Source: Acinetobacter variabilis (GTDB lineage: Bacteria; Pseudomonadota; Gammaproteobacteria; Pseudomonadales; Moraxellaceae). From it: a DNA stretch of 64,000 nt. The notes under the pieces are model-generated. The model had not been told where the DNA came from. It did not search any database and was given only the letters and a program-made list of their open reading frames with translations. Shown here piece after piece: positions 40,655 through 48,739 of the stretch. The DNA is taken from contig NZ_KB850113.1 in NCBI RefSeq assembly GCF_000369625.1, forward strand, positions 504,641 through 568,640, written 5' to 3'. Position 1 is the first letter of the stretch. Every line of letters begins with the position of its first letter. The translations under genes were made by a program, and so were the position numbers.

Positions 40655-41170
40655 ATGTCTGAACTCAAGCTCTACATTGCTTTATTGGGCGGAAAGCATG
40701 AAAAAGCCAATGTAGAAGTACATGACGTAATTCCGGTCATTAGTTCAGATATTAAGACAGCTTTCCCATATTTGAAGCAGCAATGGTTTGGTTTACAAAA
40801 AGGCCTGCATGTCGATGGTTGGATGACGATCAATGGTGTCAACTATCAGGATCTGAATTATCAGGTTCAGGTGACGGACATACCTGTAAAACAGGATTTA
40901 AAACTATTCCTGATCAATCTGGGTGCTTATGTGCCAGATCAGTTTGGTGAAATCCATAAATATCTGGTAGTTGCTGCAAAAAATAAGACTGAGGCTAAAG
41001 CACAAGGCAAGCTGGCCATTGAAAAAACTTGGTTTAAACCTCATACCGATGCCGTGATTGATGTGGATGATTGCTTAGAACTGAACAAGATTGACCAGAA
41101 ATTTGTGCATCTAGTAGAGGGAGACTTTGAAGCCAATAGTTTTAAGAACGATTATGTGGTTATTCCTTAA
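40655..41170 (+). CDS. DUF1543-like protein
   Basis: A soluble cytoplasmic protein of about 171 residues. The N-terminal LYIALLGGKHEKANVEVHDV, followed by QQWFGLQKGLHVDGWM, is the pattern of the DUF1543 family (small proteins with a conserved GG...E-x-H-D-V and a W-F-G...G-L-H-x-D-x-W motif). The C-terminal half repeats a similar outline (FLINLGAYVPDQFGEIHKYL), suggesting an internal duplication. The start is the ATG at 40655, preceded by AAAGGAT; an upstream in-frame TTG lacks a ribosome site. Function unknown. Confidence 0.75.
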   Translation: MSELKLYIALLGGKHEKANVEVHDVIPVISSDIKTAFPYLKQQWFGLQKGLHVDGWMTINGVNYQDLNYQVQVTDIPVKQDLKLFLINLGAYVPDQFGEIHKYLVVAAKNKTEAKAQGKLAIEKTWFKPHTDAVIDVDDCLELNKIDQKFVHLVEGDFEANSFKNDYVVIP

Positions 41171-41176
41171 TTAAGA

Positions 41177-41200
41177 TAAGGCTACATAAAGTAGCCTTAG
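41177..41200. terminator. Hairpin between convergent genes
   Basis: Perfect 9-bp stem TAAGGCTAC (41177-41185) / GTAGCCTTA (41191-41199), loop ATAAA. T tails are weak on both sides. Confidence 0.55.
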
Positions 41201-41209
41201 TTTGTCGAT

Positions 41210-41740
41210 TTATTTGTAATGACCTGAGATTTTCACATAATTCTGTGCTGAATAAGGCAAGAAAGCTATTTCCTTCTCAGTCAGTGGACGCACTTTTTTG
41301 ACTGGACTGCCTACATACAAGTATCCACTTTCTAATACCTTATTCGGTGGTACCAGTGAACCTGCTCCAATCATCACATCATCTTCAACAACTACATCAT
41401 CCAGAATAATTGTACCGATACCCACTAAAACACGATTACCAATGGTACAGCCATGTAATTTTACATGATGACCGATCGTGACATCTTCACCAATAATCAA
41501 TGGTGAACCTTCAGGTTTATCCGCCTTTTTATGACTCACATGCAACATGGAATGATCCTGTACATTCGAGTTCTTACCAATACGAATATGATTCACATCA
41601 CCACGAATTACGGCAAAAGGCCATACAGATACATTTTCGCCTAAAACAACATCACCTACGACTACCGCCATCGGATCGATATAACAGGAGTCAGCGACTT
41701 GCGGGCGAGTATCCAGATAAGGGCGAATGTTTTGGCTCAT
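41210..41740 (-). CDS. Gamma-class carbonic anhydrase-like hexapeptide protein (YrdA/PaaY type)
   Basis: A left-handed beta-helix protein of 176 residues. Hexapeptide repeats run from about residue 12 to 140 (VVVGDVVLGENVSVWPFAVI and similar). Three metal-binding His are in place: one in QDHSMLHVSH and the pair in TIGHHVKLHGC. These match the gamma carbonic anhydrase/YrdA group, many members of which bind zinc but are weakly active or redox-gated. The start is the ATG at 41740 with AGGATGA ahead of it. The actual reaction is not established. Confidence 0.87.
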   Translation of the reverse strand: MSQNIRPYLDTRPQVADSCYIDPMAVVVGDVVLGENVSVWPFAVIRGDVNHIRIGKNSNVQDHSMLHVSHKKADKPEGSPLIIGEDVTIGHHVKLHGCTIGNRVLVGIGTIILDDVVVEDDVMIGAGSLVPPNKVLESGYLYVGSPVKKVRPLTEKEIAFLPYSAQNYVKISGHYK

Positions 41741-41777
41741 GTCAGTATCATCCTGAAAGTTTATAAGTATTATAAAA

Positions 41778-41812
41778 TAAAAAAGCACACATTCGATGAA
41801 TGTGTGCTTTCG
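41778..41812 (-). terminator. Terminator after dacC (minus strand)
   Basis: Perfect stem AAAGCACACATTC / GAATGTGTGCTTT with a 3-nt loop; a T run follows on the minus strand. Confidence 0.85.
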
Positions 41813-41843
41813 CTTTAGTAAGATCTAATATTGATAATAAATA

Positions 41844-42992
41844 TTAGAACAGGTTACTAAAAAATTGTTTGATATGATCCAGCATACGAGCAAAGAAACC
41901 AGCTTCTTCAACTGCTTTTAGTGCAACAAGTGGTTTCTCAGCAATCACTTTGCCGTTTAAAGTCGCCACATATTTACCTACGACTTGACCTGGTTGTAAA
42001 GGTGCAGTCAGTTTAGGCTGAACGACCAATTGAGTTTTAATGGCATTGGCCTGACCTTTAGGCATAGTCACGTTAAAGTTTTCTGCAAGACCGATCTGAA
42101 CTTCATTTTCCTTACCAAACCAGACTTTAGACTTGGCTAGAACCTGTTTAGCTGGCTGAACATTTTTGGTTTCAAAGTTTGCATAACCCCAAGCCAGAAG
42201 TTCACGTGTTTGTGATGCACGTTCATTCATGGTTGGTGCACCGAAAATCACTGAAATCAGACGAGTCGGACCACGTTTTGAAGAAGTCGTTAAGCAGTAA
42301 CCGGCTTCATCGGTGTGACCAGTTTTCAGACCATCTACACTTGGATCAGTATAGAGCAGGGCATTACGGTTACCTTGCTTAATCCCGTTAAAAGTAAATT
42401 CTTTTTCAGAGTAAATTGGATAGTATTTTGAACTGTCTTTGATGATGTGCTGAGCCAAAGTTGCCATATCTTTCGCTGTCGAATAATGGCCTTCAGCTGG
42501 CATACCAGTCGAGTTGATGAAGCTGGTATTAGTCATGCCGATCCGTTTCGCTTCCTGGTTCATCATATGTGCAAAGGTACCCTCGTTCCCTGCAATATGT
42601 TCAGCCATCGCTTTAGACGCATCATTACCAGACTGGATAATAATCCCACGCAACATTTCTAGTGCAGTCGCCGTACCGTTTAAAGGTACATACATACATG
42701 ATTCTGCACTGCTACCACGGCACCATGCAGATTCATTCATGCGAACCTGTTCATCTTCAGTCAGCTCACCACTTAATAACTTCTGCTCGATGATGTAACT
42801 GGTCATCATCTTGGTCATTGAAGCAGGGGCTAATTTTTCATTTTCATTTTTTGATGCGAGAATTTGCCCTGTCTCGTAGTCCATTAGCACATAAGATTTA
42901 TTATTCAATTCTGGTGGTGCAGATAAGACAGTTGCTGCAAAGCTAAAACTAGGAATTAATAATAATGCAGCAAGGGCAGTTTTTTGGGTCAT
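41844..42992 (-). CDS. dacC: D-alanyl-D-alanine carboxypeptidase (PBP5/6 type)
   Basis: Trims the terminal D-Ala of peptidoglycan pentapeptides in the periplasm. The protein of 382 residues has a signal peptide (core ALAALLLIPSFSFA), the active-site tetrad SMTK, then SGN and KTGHTDEAG, in family order and spacing. A C-terminal beta domain follows, then an amphipathic helix (FFARMLDHIKQFFSNLF) that anchors PBP5-type enzymes to the membrane. The ATG at 42992 is chosen because the signal peptide starts there. The gene is monocistronic with its own terminator. Confidence 0.94.
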   Translation of the reverse strand: MTQKTALAALLLIPSFSFAATVLSAPPELNNKSYVLMDYETGQILASKNENEKLAPASMTKMMTSYIIEQKLLSGELTEDEQVRMNESAWCRGSSAESCMYVPLNGTATALEMLRGIIIQSGNDASKAMAEHIAGNEGTFAHMMNQEAKRIGMTNTSFINSTGMPAEGHYSTAKDMATLAQHIIKDSSKYYPIYSEKEFTFNGIKQGNRNALLYTDPSVDGLKTGHTDEAGYCLTTSSKRGPTRLISVIFGAPTMNERASQTRELLAWGYANFETKNVQPAKQVLAKSKVWFGKENEVQIGLAENFNVTMPKGQANAIKTQLVVQPKLTAPLQPGQVVGKYVATLNGKVIAEKPLVALKAVEEAGFFARMLDHIKQFFSNLF

Positions 42993-43120
42993 TTCTAGTG
43001 GGTTCCAATATCTTGATGTAAGCACGAAGAGCCTAGCATTTTAGGACAAAGCTAGGCTGACTTCTATGGGAAACCCGGGGTTATTTCAAAAGTATTGTAA
43101 GCAATCACTCAAAAAGTGGA

Positions 43121-43501
43121 TTATTTACTGTAGCTCACCAACTCATTGCAAATGGCCTGATTCTTTTTCTTGCCAGCCTTTTTGGCGTCGCTCTGTGCTT
43201 CGGCCAGAATGTTACGGAAATCTGACTGTTTTACCATCTGGTTCAGCCGTTCAACCGGATTTTTTTGACCCGGCAAATATTCAATCACGAGCTGGTTATA
43301 ACCTTGATTGAATTTTGCTTTGTCTTTGACCATGCTTGGGCAAATTTCAGAAAGGACATAAATCGCAGCCAATTCTTGCTTGGTAATTTCCTGGTTTGGG
43401 GTGACTTCAATATTTTCATTTGCTGCATAAACCGAGCTGCCCCAAAGTGTCATACCAGCAACAACAGATAAACTTAAACTTTTAATTAATGTATGTTTCA
43501 T
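43121..43501 (-). CDS. Small secreted protein, paralogue of the next gene upstream
   Basis: A 126-residue exported protein: signal peptide MKHTLIKSLSLSVVAGMTL with a V-Y-A cleavage site before A-N-E-N. The mature part is helical with two cysteines, one in EICPSMV and one near the end in AICNELV. The layout (an I-C-P in the first helix, K-x-K-F, a long middle helix, an E-A-x-x-x-A-K-K helix and a closing A-C/I-C-x-x-L) is shared with the 123-residue product of 43661-44032, so the two are a tandem duplication. NCBI uses the name MCR_0457 family for similar Moraxellaceae proteins; I am not certain it applies. Function unknown. Confidence 0.7.
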   Translation of the reverse strand: MKHTLIKSLSLSVVAGMTLWGSSVYAANENIEVTPNQEITKQELAAIYVLSEICPSMVKDKAKFNQGYNQLVIEYLPGQKNPVERLNQMVKQSDFRNILAEAQSDAKKAGKKKNQAICNELVSYSK

Positions 43502-43614
43502 CAAAAAACTCAAAAATTACATGTAGAACAATAATTTGTTAGCTTAAAGATATTTTTAAAATTGAAAAGAGGGGAAATGTAGTGAAGCTGTAGAATTATG
43601 AAGAAATGTGTAAG

Positions 43615-43642
43615 AGAAAAAAGACGATGCTGGCATCGTCTC
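43615..43642 (-). terminator. Terminator after the 43661-44032 gene (minus strand)
   Basis: Stem AGACGATGC (43622-43630) / GCATCGTCT (43633-43641) with a minimal loop; T-rich on the minus strand beyond it. Confidence 0.8.
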
Positions 43643-43660
43643 ATTTCAGCGAGAAAAACC

Positions 43661-44032
43661 TTATTCCTGATAGGCTAAAACATCTTCACACGCTGTTTTT
43701 TGTTCGTCTTTTGCAGTCTGTTTTGCACCTTGACGCGCTTCTTCAAGCACAGTCTTGTATTCACTGTCTGCCTGAAGTTTTTGATAGGTCATAGATTTGT
43801 CTGAGTATTCTTTTAGATAAGATTGAATCAGCTGCTGAATCGTTGTATCGAATTTTGCATTCTGACCAATAATGCCTGGACATACTTCGATCATTACCTG
43901 TGCAGACGCAACATCTTCTTTCACGATCATGTCATTTTCTTCAGCTGTCAAATCATTGGCAATAACTGCAGGAGATACAAAAGTTGCCAAACTTAAAGCC
44001 AAAGTACCCCAAAGAGAGAATTTTTTCATCAT
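43661..44032 (-). CDS. Small secreted protein, tandem paralogue
   Basis: A 123-residue exported protein with signal peptide (core LWGTLALSLATFVSPAV, cleavage near V-I-A before N-D-L-T). The mature chain shares its order of features with the downstream paralogue: VCPGIIGQNAKF with the first Cys, a middle helix, EEARQGAKQTAKDEQ and TACEDVLAY with the second Cys. The two cysteines probably form a disulfide that clamps a helical hairpin. It has its own terminator, so it is transcribed apart from its relative, and it is divergent from surE. No function is known to me. Confidence 0.7.
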   Translation of the reverse strand: MMKKFSLWGTLALSLATFVSPAVIANDLTAEENDMIVKEDVASAQVMIEVCPGIIGQNAKFDTTIQQLIQSYLKEYSDKSMTYQKLQADSEYKTVLEEARQGAKQTAKDEQKTACEDVLAYQE

Positions 44033-44140
44033 CTTAAGCCATATGTATTAATGGATATCGTGCTACAAATATATATAATTCCTGAACTAATACAATGAAA
44101 TGTCCTAGCGAGTCATTTTTTAGCTCAACGAGATTTTGCA

Positions 44141-44917
44141 GTGAATATATTAATTTCAAATGATGATGGTGTTTTTGCACCGGGTATACAGGCATTGGCG
44201 CAGGCCTTGAGACCTTTAGGACGCGTTGTGGTGGTAGCTCCGGAAAGTGAACGTAGCGGATTTTCCAGTGCACTCACTTTAGACCGACCATTAAGACCAA
44301 TCCAGATTTCTCCCGATGTATGGGCAGTGAATGGTACGCCAGCAGATTGTGTTTATCTGGCCATGAATGGTTTATTTGATGTTGAATTCGATCTGGTGGT
44401 CAGCGGCATTAACAGTGGTGCCAATCTGGGAGATGATGTGCTGTACTCAGGGACGGTGGGTGCCGCATTTGAAGGCCGTCTGGCCAAACAACCTGCATTG
44501 GCAGTTTCTCTATGTGGGCAAAACGTTCGATCTTATACCTTGCCAGAAGATTATCGCATTGCAGCGCAATGGGTACATGATTTTATCGCGGCAGGTTTGC
44601 CGACTTTGCCTGAACGTCATATTTTTAATGTGAATATTCCTGATATGGCTGAGCTGAAAGGAACTAAAGTGACCTTTCAGGGACGCCGTAGCCAGTCCAA
44701 GCCGATTACCAGTCATGTAGATCCACGTGGTCGCCAGGTTTACTGGATTGGGCTATCGGGTGAAGCAGTCGCAATGCCAAAACATAAAGGAACTGAAATC
44801 GAGTCAGACTTTTTTGCAATTGCCAATGGCTATGTAAGCGTGACGCCAATTCAGATGGATGCCACAAACTATGACACACTTCACACTTTGCAAGCCCAGA
44901 TTCTAAATAAAATCTAA
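44141..44917 (+). CDS. surE: 5'/3'-nucleotidase SurE
   Basis: Metal-dependent nucleotidase and exopolyphosphatase of stationary-phase survival. The N-terminus [11 protein letters not shown] carries the metal-binding Asp pair; then [27 protein letters not shown] and [20 protein letters not shown] supply the other active-site residues. Length 258. The start is GTG at 44141 without a strong ribosome site. In E. coli surE is followed by pcm, nlpD and rpoS; here pcm is absent and an NlpD-like gene follows after 107 bp. Confidence 0.96.
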   Translation: MNILISNDDGVFAPGIQALAQALRPLGRVVVVAPESERSGFSSALTLDRPLRPIQISPDVWAVNGTPADCVYLAMNGLFDVEFDLVVSGINSGANLGDDVLYSGTVGAAFEGRLAKQPALAVSLCGQNVRSYTLPEDYRIAAQWVHDFIAAGLPTLPERHIFNVNIPDMAELKGTKVTFQGRRSQSKPITSHVDPRGRQVYWIGLSGEAVAMPKHKGTEIESDFFAIANGYVSVTPIQMDATNYDTLHTLQAQILNKI

Positions 44918-45024
44918 TGAATGTTATAAGTTTGTGAAAAATGAAAGCTTACAAGTATATTGTAGTAAAACTTTGCTAATCTTACTGGGTTTTTGCAACC
45001 GTATAGATGTTAGAGAGGAAGATA

Positions 45025-45864
45025 ATGTCCTTGGTGTCACCGAAATACTTCATTCATGCTTCACCATCCAGCTTCATCAAAACTCTGGTTTTGTCCACTG
45101 TGGTTGTTTCCACAATGATTATTACTGGTTGTGCCACTAAACCTCAGGTCAATAATATGACCCGCTATGCCGCAGCGCCTGACTTCTATACGGTACGCTC
45201 TGGGGATACTTTGAGTGGCATTGCTGCACGTTATGGTCTGAGCTATATCAGTGTGGCAGAGATGAATGATATTGCTCCGCCGTATCGTATTTATGTGGGT
45301 CAGTCGATTCGCCTGAAAAATAACACTACCGCTCGCCGTACTACAGCGACTCAACCTGTTACCCAAGCTTCACCGATTCAGCATCAAACGATTGCGATTC
45401 CAGCGCCAACCACTCCCGCTCCAACAACTGTTAAGACTACGCCAAAACCTGCCACCACTACTTCCGCACCGATTACCCCAGTATCGACAGCAGCAGGATT
45501 ACGTTGGGTCAAGCCATCAAATGGTCCGGTATTACAAAACTATGATCTGGCCGCAAATATCAAAGGTACCCGTTATGGCGGTAATGTCGGAGATCCGGTC
45601 TTTGCTGCAGCAGATGGGCAGGTGGTATACGCAGCAGATGGCCTGAAGGAATATGGTAATCTGGTACTAGTTAAACACATTAATGGCTATATCACCGCTT
45701 ATGCGCATAACAGCAAATTAAGCGTGAAAAGTGGCCAAAATGTAACGGCTGGTCAAAAAATTGCCGAGATGGGGGCGACTGGTACAACCCGCACTATGCT
45801 TGAGTTTCAGGTTCGCTTGGACGGAAAACCGATTAATCCAACAACAGTTTTACCAAATAATTAA
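45025..45864 (+). CDS. nlpD: NlpD-like lipoprotein with LysM and degenerate LytM domains
   Basis: Envelope lipoprotein of about 279 residues. The lipobox is IITGC after a hydrophobic segment. A LysM domain (FYTVRSGDTLSGIAARYGLS and on) binds peptidoglycan; a Pro/Thr-rich linker leads to a C-terminal LytM/M23 domain. In that domain the metal site is lost: the first position reads RYGGNVGD where an active enzyme has H-x-x-x-D, and TMLEFQVR replaces H-L-H-F-E. The LytM domain is thus an activator rather than a peptidase, as for E. coli NlpD, which switches on the amidase AmiC at division. The ATG at 45025 has GAGAGG ahead of it. The gene after it is not rpoS. Confidence 0.88.
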   Translation: MSLVSPKYFIHASPSSFIKTLVLSTVVVSTMIITGCATKPQVNNMTRYAAAPDFYTVRSGDTLSGIAARYGLSYISVAEMNDIAPPYRIYVGQSIRLKNNTTARRTTATQPVTQASPIQHQTIAIPAPTTPAPTTVKTTPKPATTTSAPITPVSTAAGLRWVKPSNGPVLQNYDLAANIKGTRYGGNVGDPVFAAADGQVVYAADGLKEYGNLVLVKHINGYITAYAHNSKLSVKSGQNVTAGQKIAEMGATGTTRTMLEFQVRLDGKPINPTTVLPNN

Positions 45865-45955
45865 ATAAATAATGCAAAACGTAAATTTCACCGTATAATA
45901 CAATGAGTTGCTTTTATAAAAAGATGAAGCATCTCATAAGTTTAGAGGGGAATTT

Positions 45956-46885
45956 ATGTTAGATCAACTTCGAGCAATGGGTGTCTTTGCTTGTGTTGTG
46001 GAAAAGAACTCGTTTAGCGGTGCTGCACGTGAGTTAGGGATTACAACCAGCGCCGTGAGTCAACAAATTCGCTCTTTGGAACAGGATATGGAAGTTGTAC
46101 TTCTAAATCGTTCTACGAGAAAATTAAGTCTGACCGAAGCGGGACAAGCTTTTTTTCACAGCTGCCAGGAAATGTTGTCTGCTGCTGAGCGTGGAAAGGT
46201 TCGCATTAACGAGTTACGTGACGATCTTGTTGGTGAACTTCGTATTGTATCCTTACCGGAAGTGTGTGCGAATCATGTGATTCCTGCACTTTCTCACTGG
46301 ATGTCCGCACACCGTGGCCTGACAGTCCACCTGGAAACAAACAATCATGAGGTTGATTTGTTGGAAGTGCGTATTGATATTGCCCTGCGATTTGACCAGA
46401 ACGATGATGACCACAACCTTCAGGTTGTGCCATTAATGCAGATTGAACAGATTCTTGTTGCTGCGCCAAGCTATATTAACCAGACCGCAATTATCTCGCG
46501 TCCTGAAGACCTGAAACACCATGATGTTTTGCCTTTAACGCATATTAAAAATCATCAGAATTTCAGTTTTCAGCATGTGCATAGCACAGAAAAGGTTGAA
46601 TTTGAACTAAGCTCACGCTTTAGTACCAATAACAGCTTGGTTGCAAAAGCCATGTGCCTGCAAGGCAACGGGGTTGCCAAGATTTTATATCTTGATGTTA
46701 AAAAAGATTTATTAAATGGTTCACTGATTGAAGTCTTGCCTGAATGGAAACTTCCGCCAGTCACCCTTTATGCAGTTATGCCTAATCGAGAACAGCAACC
46801 GACTAAAGTCCTGCGCTGTCTGGATGCATTGAAACAATATTTTAGCCAGATCTCTGGTGGACGTTTGTTGCAAGTCGCATCATAA
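45956..46885 (+). CDS. LysR-family transcriptional regulator
   Basis: A 309-residue regulator. The N-terminal winged helix has GVFACVVEKNSFSGAARELG and TSAVSQQIRSLEQDMEV (residues about 8-45), followed by LLNRSTRKLSLTEAG. The C-terminal periplasmic-binding-like domain starts near residue 90. Sequence style resembles the CrgA/DmlR subgroup. TATAAT at 45894-45899 is a good -10; AGAGGGG precedes the ATG. The neighbours nlpD and argD do not reveal the effector, and no divergent target gene exists here. Confidence 0.9.
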   Translation: MLDQLRAMGVFACVVEKNSFSGAARELGITTSAVSQQIRSLEQDMEVVLLNRSTRKLSLTEAGQAFFHSCQEMLSAAERGKVRINELRDDLVGELRIVSLPEVCANHVIPALSHWMSAHRGLTVHLETNNHEVDLLEVRIDIALRFDQNDDDHNLQVVPLMQIEQILVAAPSYINQTAIISRPEDLKHHDVLPLTHIKNHQNFSFQHVHSTEKVEFELSSRFSTNNSLVAKAMCLQGNGVAKILYLDVKKDLLNGSLIEVLPEWKLPPVTLYAVMPNREQQPTKVLRCLDALKQYFSQISGGRLLQVAS

Positions 46886-46892
46886 ATTCCCT

Positions 46893-46927
46893 ATAAAAAA
46901 AAAGCCGCTTTAAAGCGGCTTTTTTGT
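46893..46927. terminator. Bidirectional terminator between the lysR-type gene and argD
   Basis: Perfect palindrome AAAGCCGCTT/AAGCGGCTTT with a 2-nt or zero loop, flanked by A and T runs. It serves both convergent genes. Confidence 0.9.
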
Positions 46928-46941
46928 TTTTCAAGATAGAC

Positions 46942-48153
46942 TTAAGCAAGGTAGGCCTTGATCATTTTCACTAAACGCTCGATCAGTTGATCGGCCTGTT
47001 CCTGTGTAATATTCAGGGTAGGCAACAGACGAACGACATTACCTGCAGTCACGTTGATAATGGTTTTGTATTCATCGCGTGCAATATCCACAAGCTCACC
47101 ACAGTCTTTAGGCAACTCAATCCCAATCATCAGACCGAATCCGCGTACAGTCACTTGATGATCTGCAAGCTGGTTACGTAACTGCTCAACAATATATGCA
47201 CCTTTTTCAGCGGCATTGGCTACGATATTTTCTTTTTGCATAATATCGATGATGGTATAAACCACGCGTGAACCCAATGCAGTACCGCTATAAGTCGAAC
47301 CGTGATTCCCCGCAGTTAAAACACCGACACCACGACCTTGAGTCATCACGGCACCAATTGGGAAGCCATTGCCCAGACCTTTAGCAGTCGTCAATACGTC
47401 GGGCACAATATTGGTGTGCTGATAAGCAAAATATTTACCGGTACGGCCATTACCTGTTTGTACTTCATCCAGCATCATCAACCAGTTGTGCTGATTACAG
47501 ATCTGACGGATTTCTTCCAGGTAACTAAAGCCTTGCGGTGCTGTATTGACACCACCTTCACCTTGGATTGGTTCAACCAGAATAGCCACGATATTCGGAT
47601 GGTTAATTGCAGCTTCTTCAATGGCTTCAATATCACCAAAAGGTACACGAATAAAGCCTTCAACCAATGGACCAAAGCCTTGTTGAACTTTTTTGTTACC
47701 GGTTGCAGACAGGGTTGCCAGCGTACGGCCATGAAAAGATTTGTCAGCTACAATAATTTTTGGTGACGCAATACCTTGCATATGACCGAATTTACGCGCA
47801 ATTTTGATGGCGCCTTCGTTCGATTCTGCACCACTGTTGGAGAAGAAAACTTCTTCCATGCCAGCGACTTCAGCCAGTTTCTGTGCAGCAGCAGTTTGCC
47901 AAGGCACTTCAAAAAGGTTGCTGGTATGAATCAGGGTTGCAGCCTGTTCCGCAATTGCTTCAGCAATCACTGGATGAGCATGACCCAAACCGCAAACGGC
48001 GATCCCAGTTAAGGCATCTAAATACTCTGTACCATCTTCGGTATAAAGATATGCACCTCGTCCTCGGACAAAGCTGATCGGTTGACGACCAAAGACTGGC
48101 ATCAAATGTGAAGGTTGATCAGTTTGTACCGGAGCGAGGGTAATATTGTTCAT
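46942..48153 (-). CDS. argD: Acetylornithine/succinyldiaminopimelate aminotransferase
   Basis: PLP-dependent class III aminotransferase of 403 residues, acting in arginine synthesis (N-acetylornithine from the semialdehyde) and often in lysine synthesis. Seen: FSNSGAESNEGAIKIARK for cofactor phosphate, MMLDEVQTGNGRTGK with the PLP Asp, and the Schiff-base Lys in LTTAKGLGNGFPIGAV. The catabolic homologue AstC is the main alternative, but there are no ast genes nearby. The gene is divergent from grxD. Confidence 0.9.
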   Translation of the reverse strand: MNNITLAPVQTDQPSHLMPVFGRQPISFVRGRGAYLYTEDGTEYLDALTGIAVCGLGHAHPVIAEAIAEQAATLIHTSNLFEVPWQTAAAQKLAEVAGMEEVFFSNSGAESNEGAIKIARKFGHMQGIASPKIIVADKSFHGRTLATLSATGNKKVQQGFGPLVEGFIRVPFGDIEAIEEAAINHPNIVAILVEPIQGEGGVNTAPQGFSYLEEIRQICNQHNWLMMLDEVQTGNGRTGKYFAYQHTNIVPDVLTTAKGLGNGFPIGAVMTQGRGVGVLTAGNHGSTYSGTALGSRVVYTIIDIMQKENIVANAAEKGAYIVEQLRNQLADHQVTVRGFGLMIGIELPKDCGELVDIARDEYKTIINVTAGNVVRLLPTLNITQEQADQLIERLVKMIKAYLA

Positions 48154-48313
48154 GACTAACTCTTTACTGTTAGGTGGAAAGAAAAACTTATATAAGCAAA
48201 AACTTGGTCAGATTTAAAGGGTAATTGTAAATAAAAATGGATTTATTACTTTAGACGTACTGTTTTTCTCTGTTTTGGGTATAATGCGAGACAGATTAGT
48301 TGAGGATTTATCA

Positions 48314-48655
48314 ATGACTGAACAAGCACGCGATACCGAAGCGTTAATTCGTGACCAAATTGCCAAGCACGCAGTACTTCTTTATATGAAAGGCACACCA
48401 CAATTTCCACAATGTGGTTTTTCTGCACGTGCGGTAGAAGCACTCAGTCAAATTGGTCGTCCATTTGCTTATGTTAATATTCTGGAAAACCCAGATATTC
48501 GTGCAACTCTGCCACAAATTGCGAACTGGCCGACATTCCCACAACTTTGGATCAATGGTGAATTGATCGGTGGTAGTGACATCATCCTAGAAATGTTCCA
48601 AAAAGGTGAATTACAGCCTTTAGTAGAGCAATACAGTCCAGCACCTGAAGCTTAA
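48314..48655 (+). CDS. grxD: Monothiol glutaredoxin Grx4
   Basis: A CGFS-type glutaredoxin of 113 residues that binds and transfers 2Fe-2S clusters with glutathione and BolA-type partners. The active site is QCGFSARAVEAL; LYMKGTPQFP before it and NWPTFPQLWINGELIGGSDI after it (cis-Pro and GSH-binding Gly-Gly) are family hallmarks. The ATG at 48314 has GAGG at good distance; the frame extends 13 codons upstream to an ATG at 48275-48290 region with no support, where TATAAT (48280-48285) instead looks like the promoter -10. A terminator follows. Confidence 0.95.
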   Translation: MTEQARDTEALIRDQIAKHAVLLYMKGTPQFPQCGFSARAVEALSQIGRPFAYVNILENPDIRATLPQIANWPTFPQLWINGELIGGSDIILEMFQKGELQPLVEQYSPAPEA

Positions 48656-48680
48656 TCCTTGGATTAAACTGATAGATATG

Positions 48681-48711
48681 AAAAAGCGCTTCCGAAAGAA
48701 GCGCTTTTTTT
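48681..48711 (+). terminator. Terminator after grxD
   Basis: Stem AAAAGCGCTTC / GAAGCGCTTTT with a 4-nt loop and a T run; it is symmetric enough to act on both strands. Confidence 0.9.
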
Positions 48712-48739
48712 ATGGGTGAATAGTGAGGAGGGGGCAGAA

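Noticed and set aside
46893..46927. Perfect palindrome as an operator
   Set aside because: A and T runs on both sides and convergent genes show it is a bidirectional terminator.
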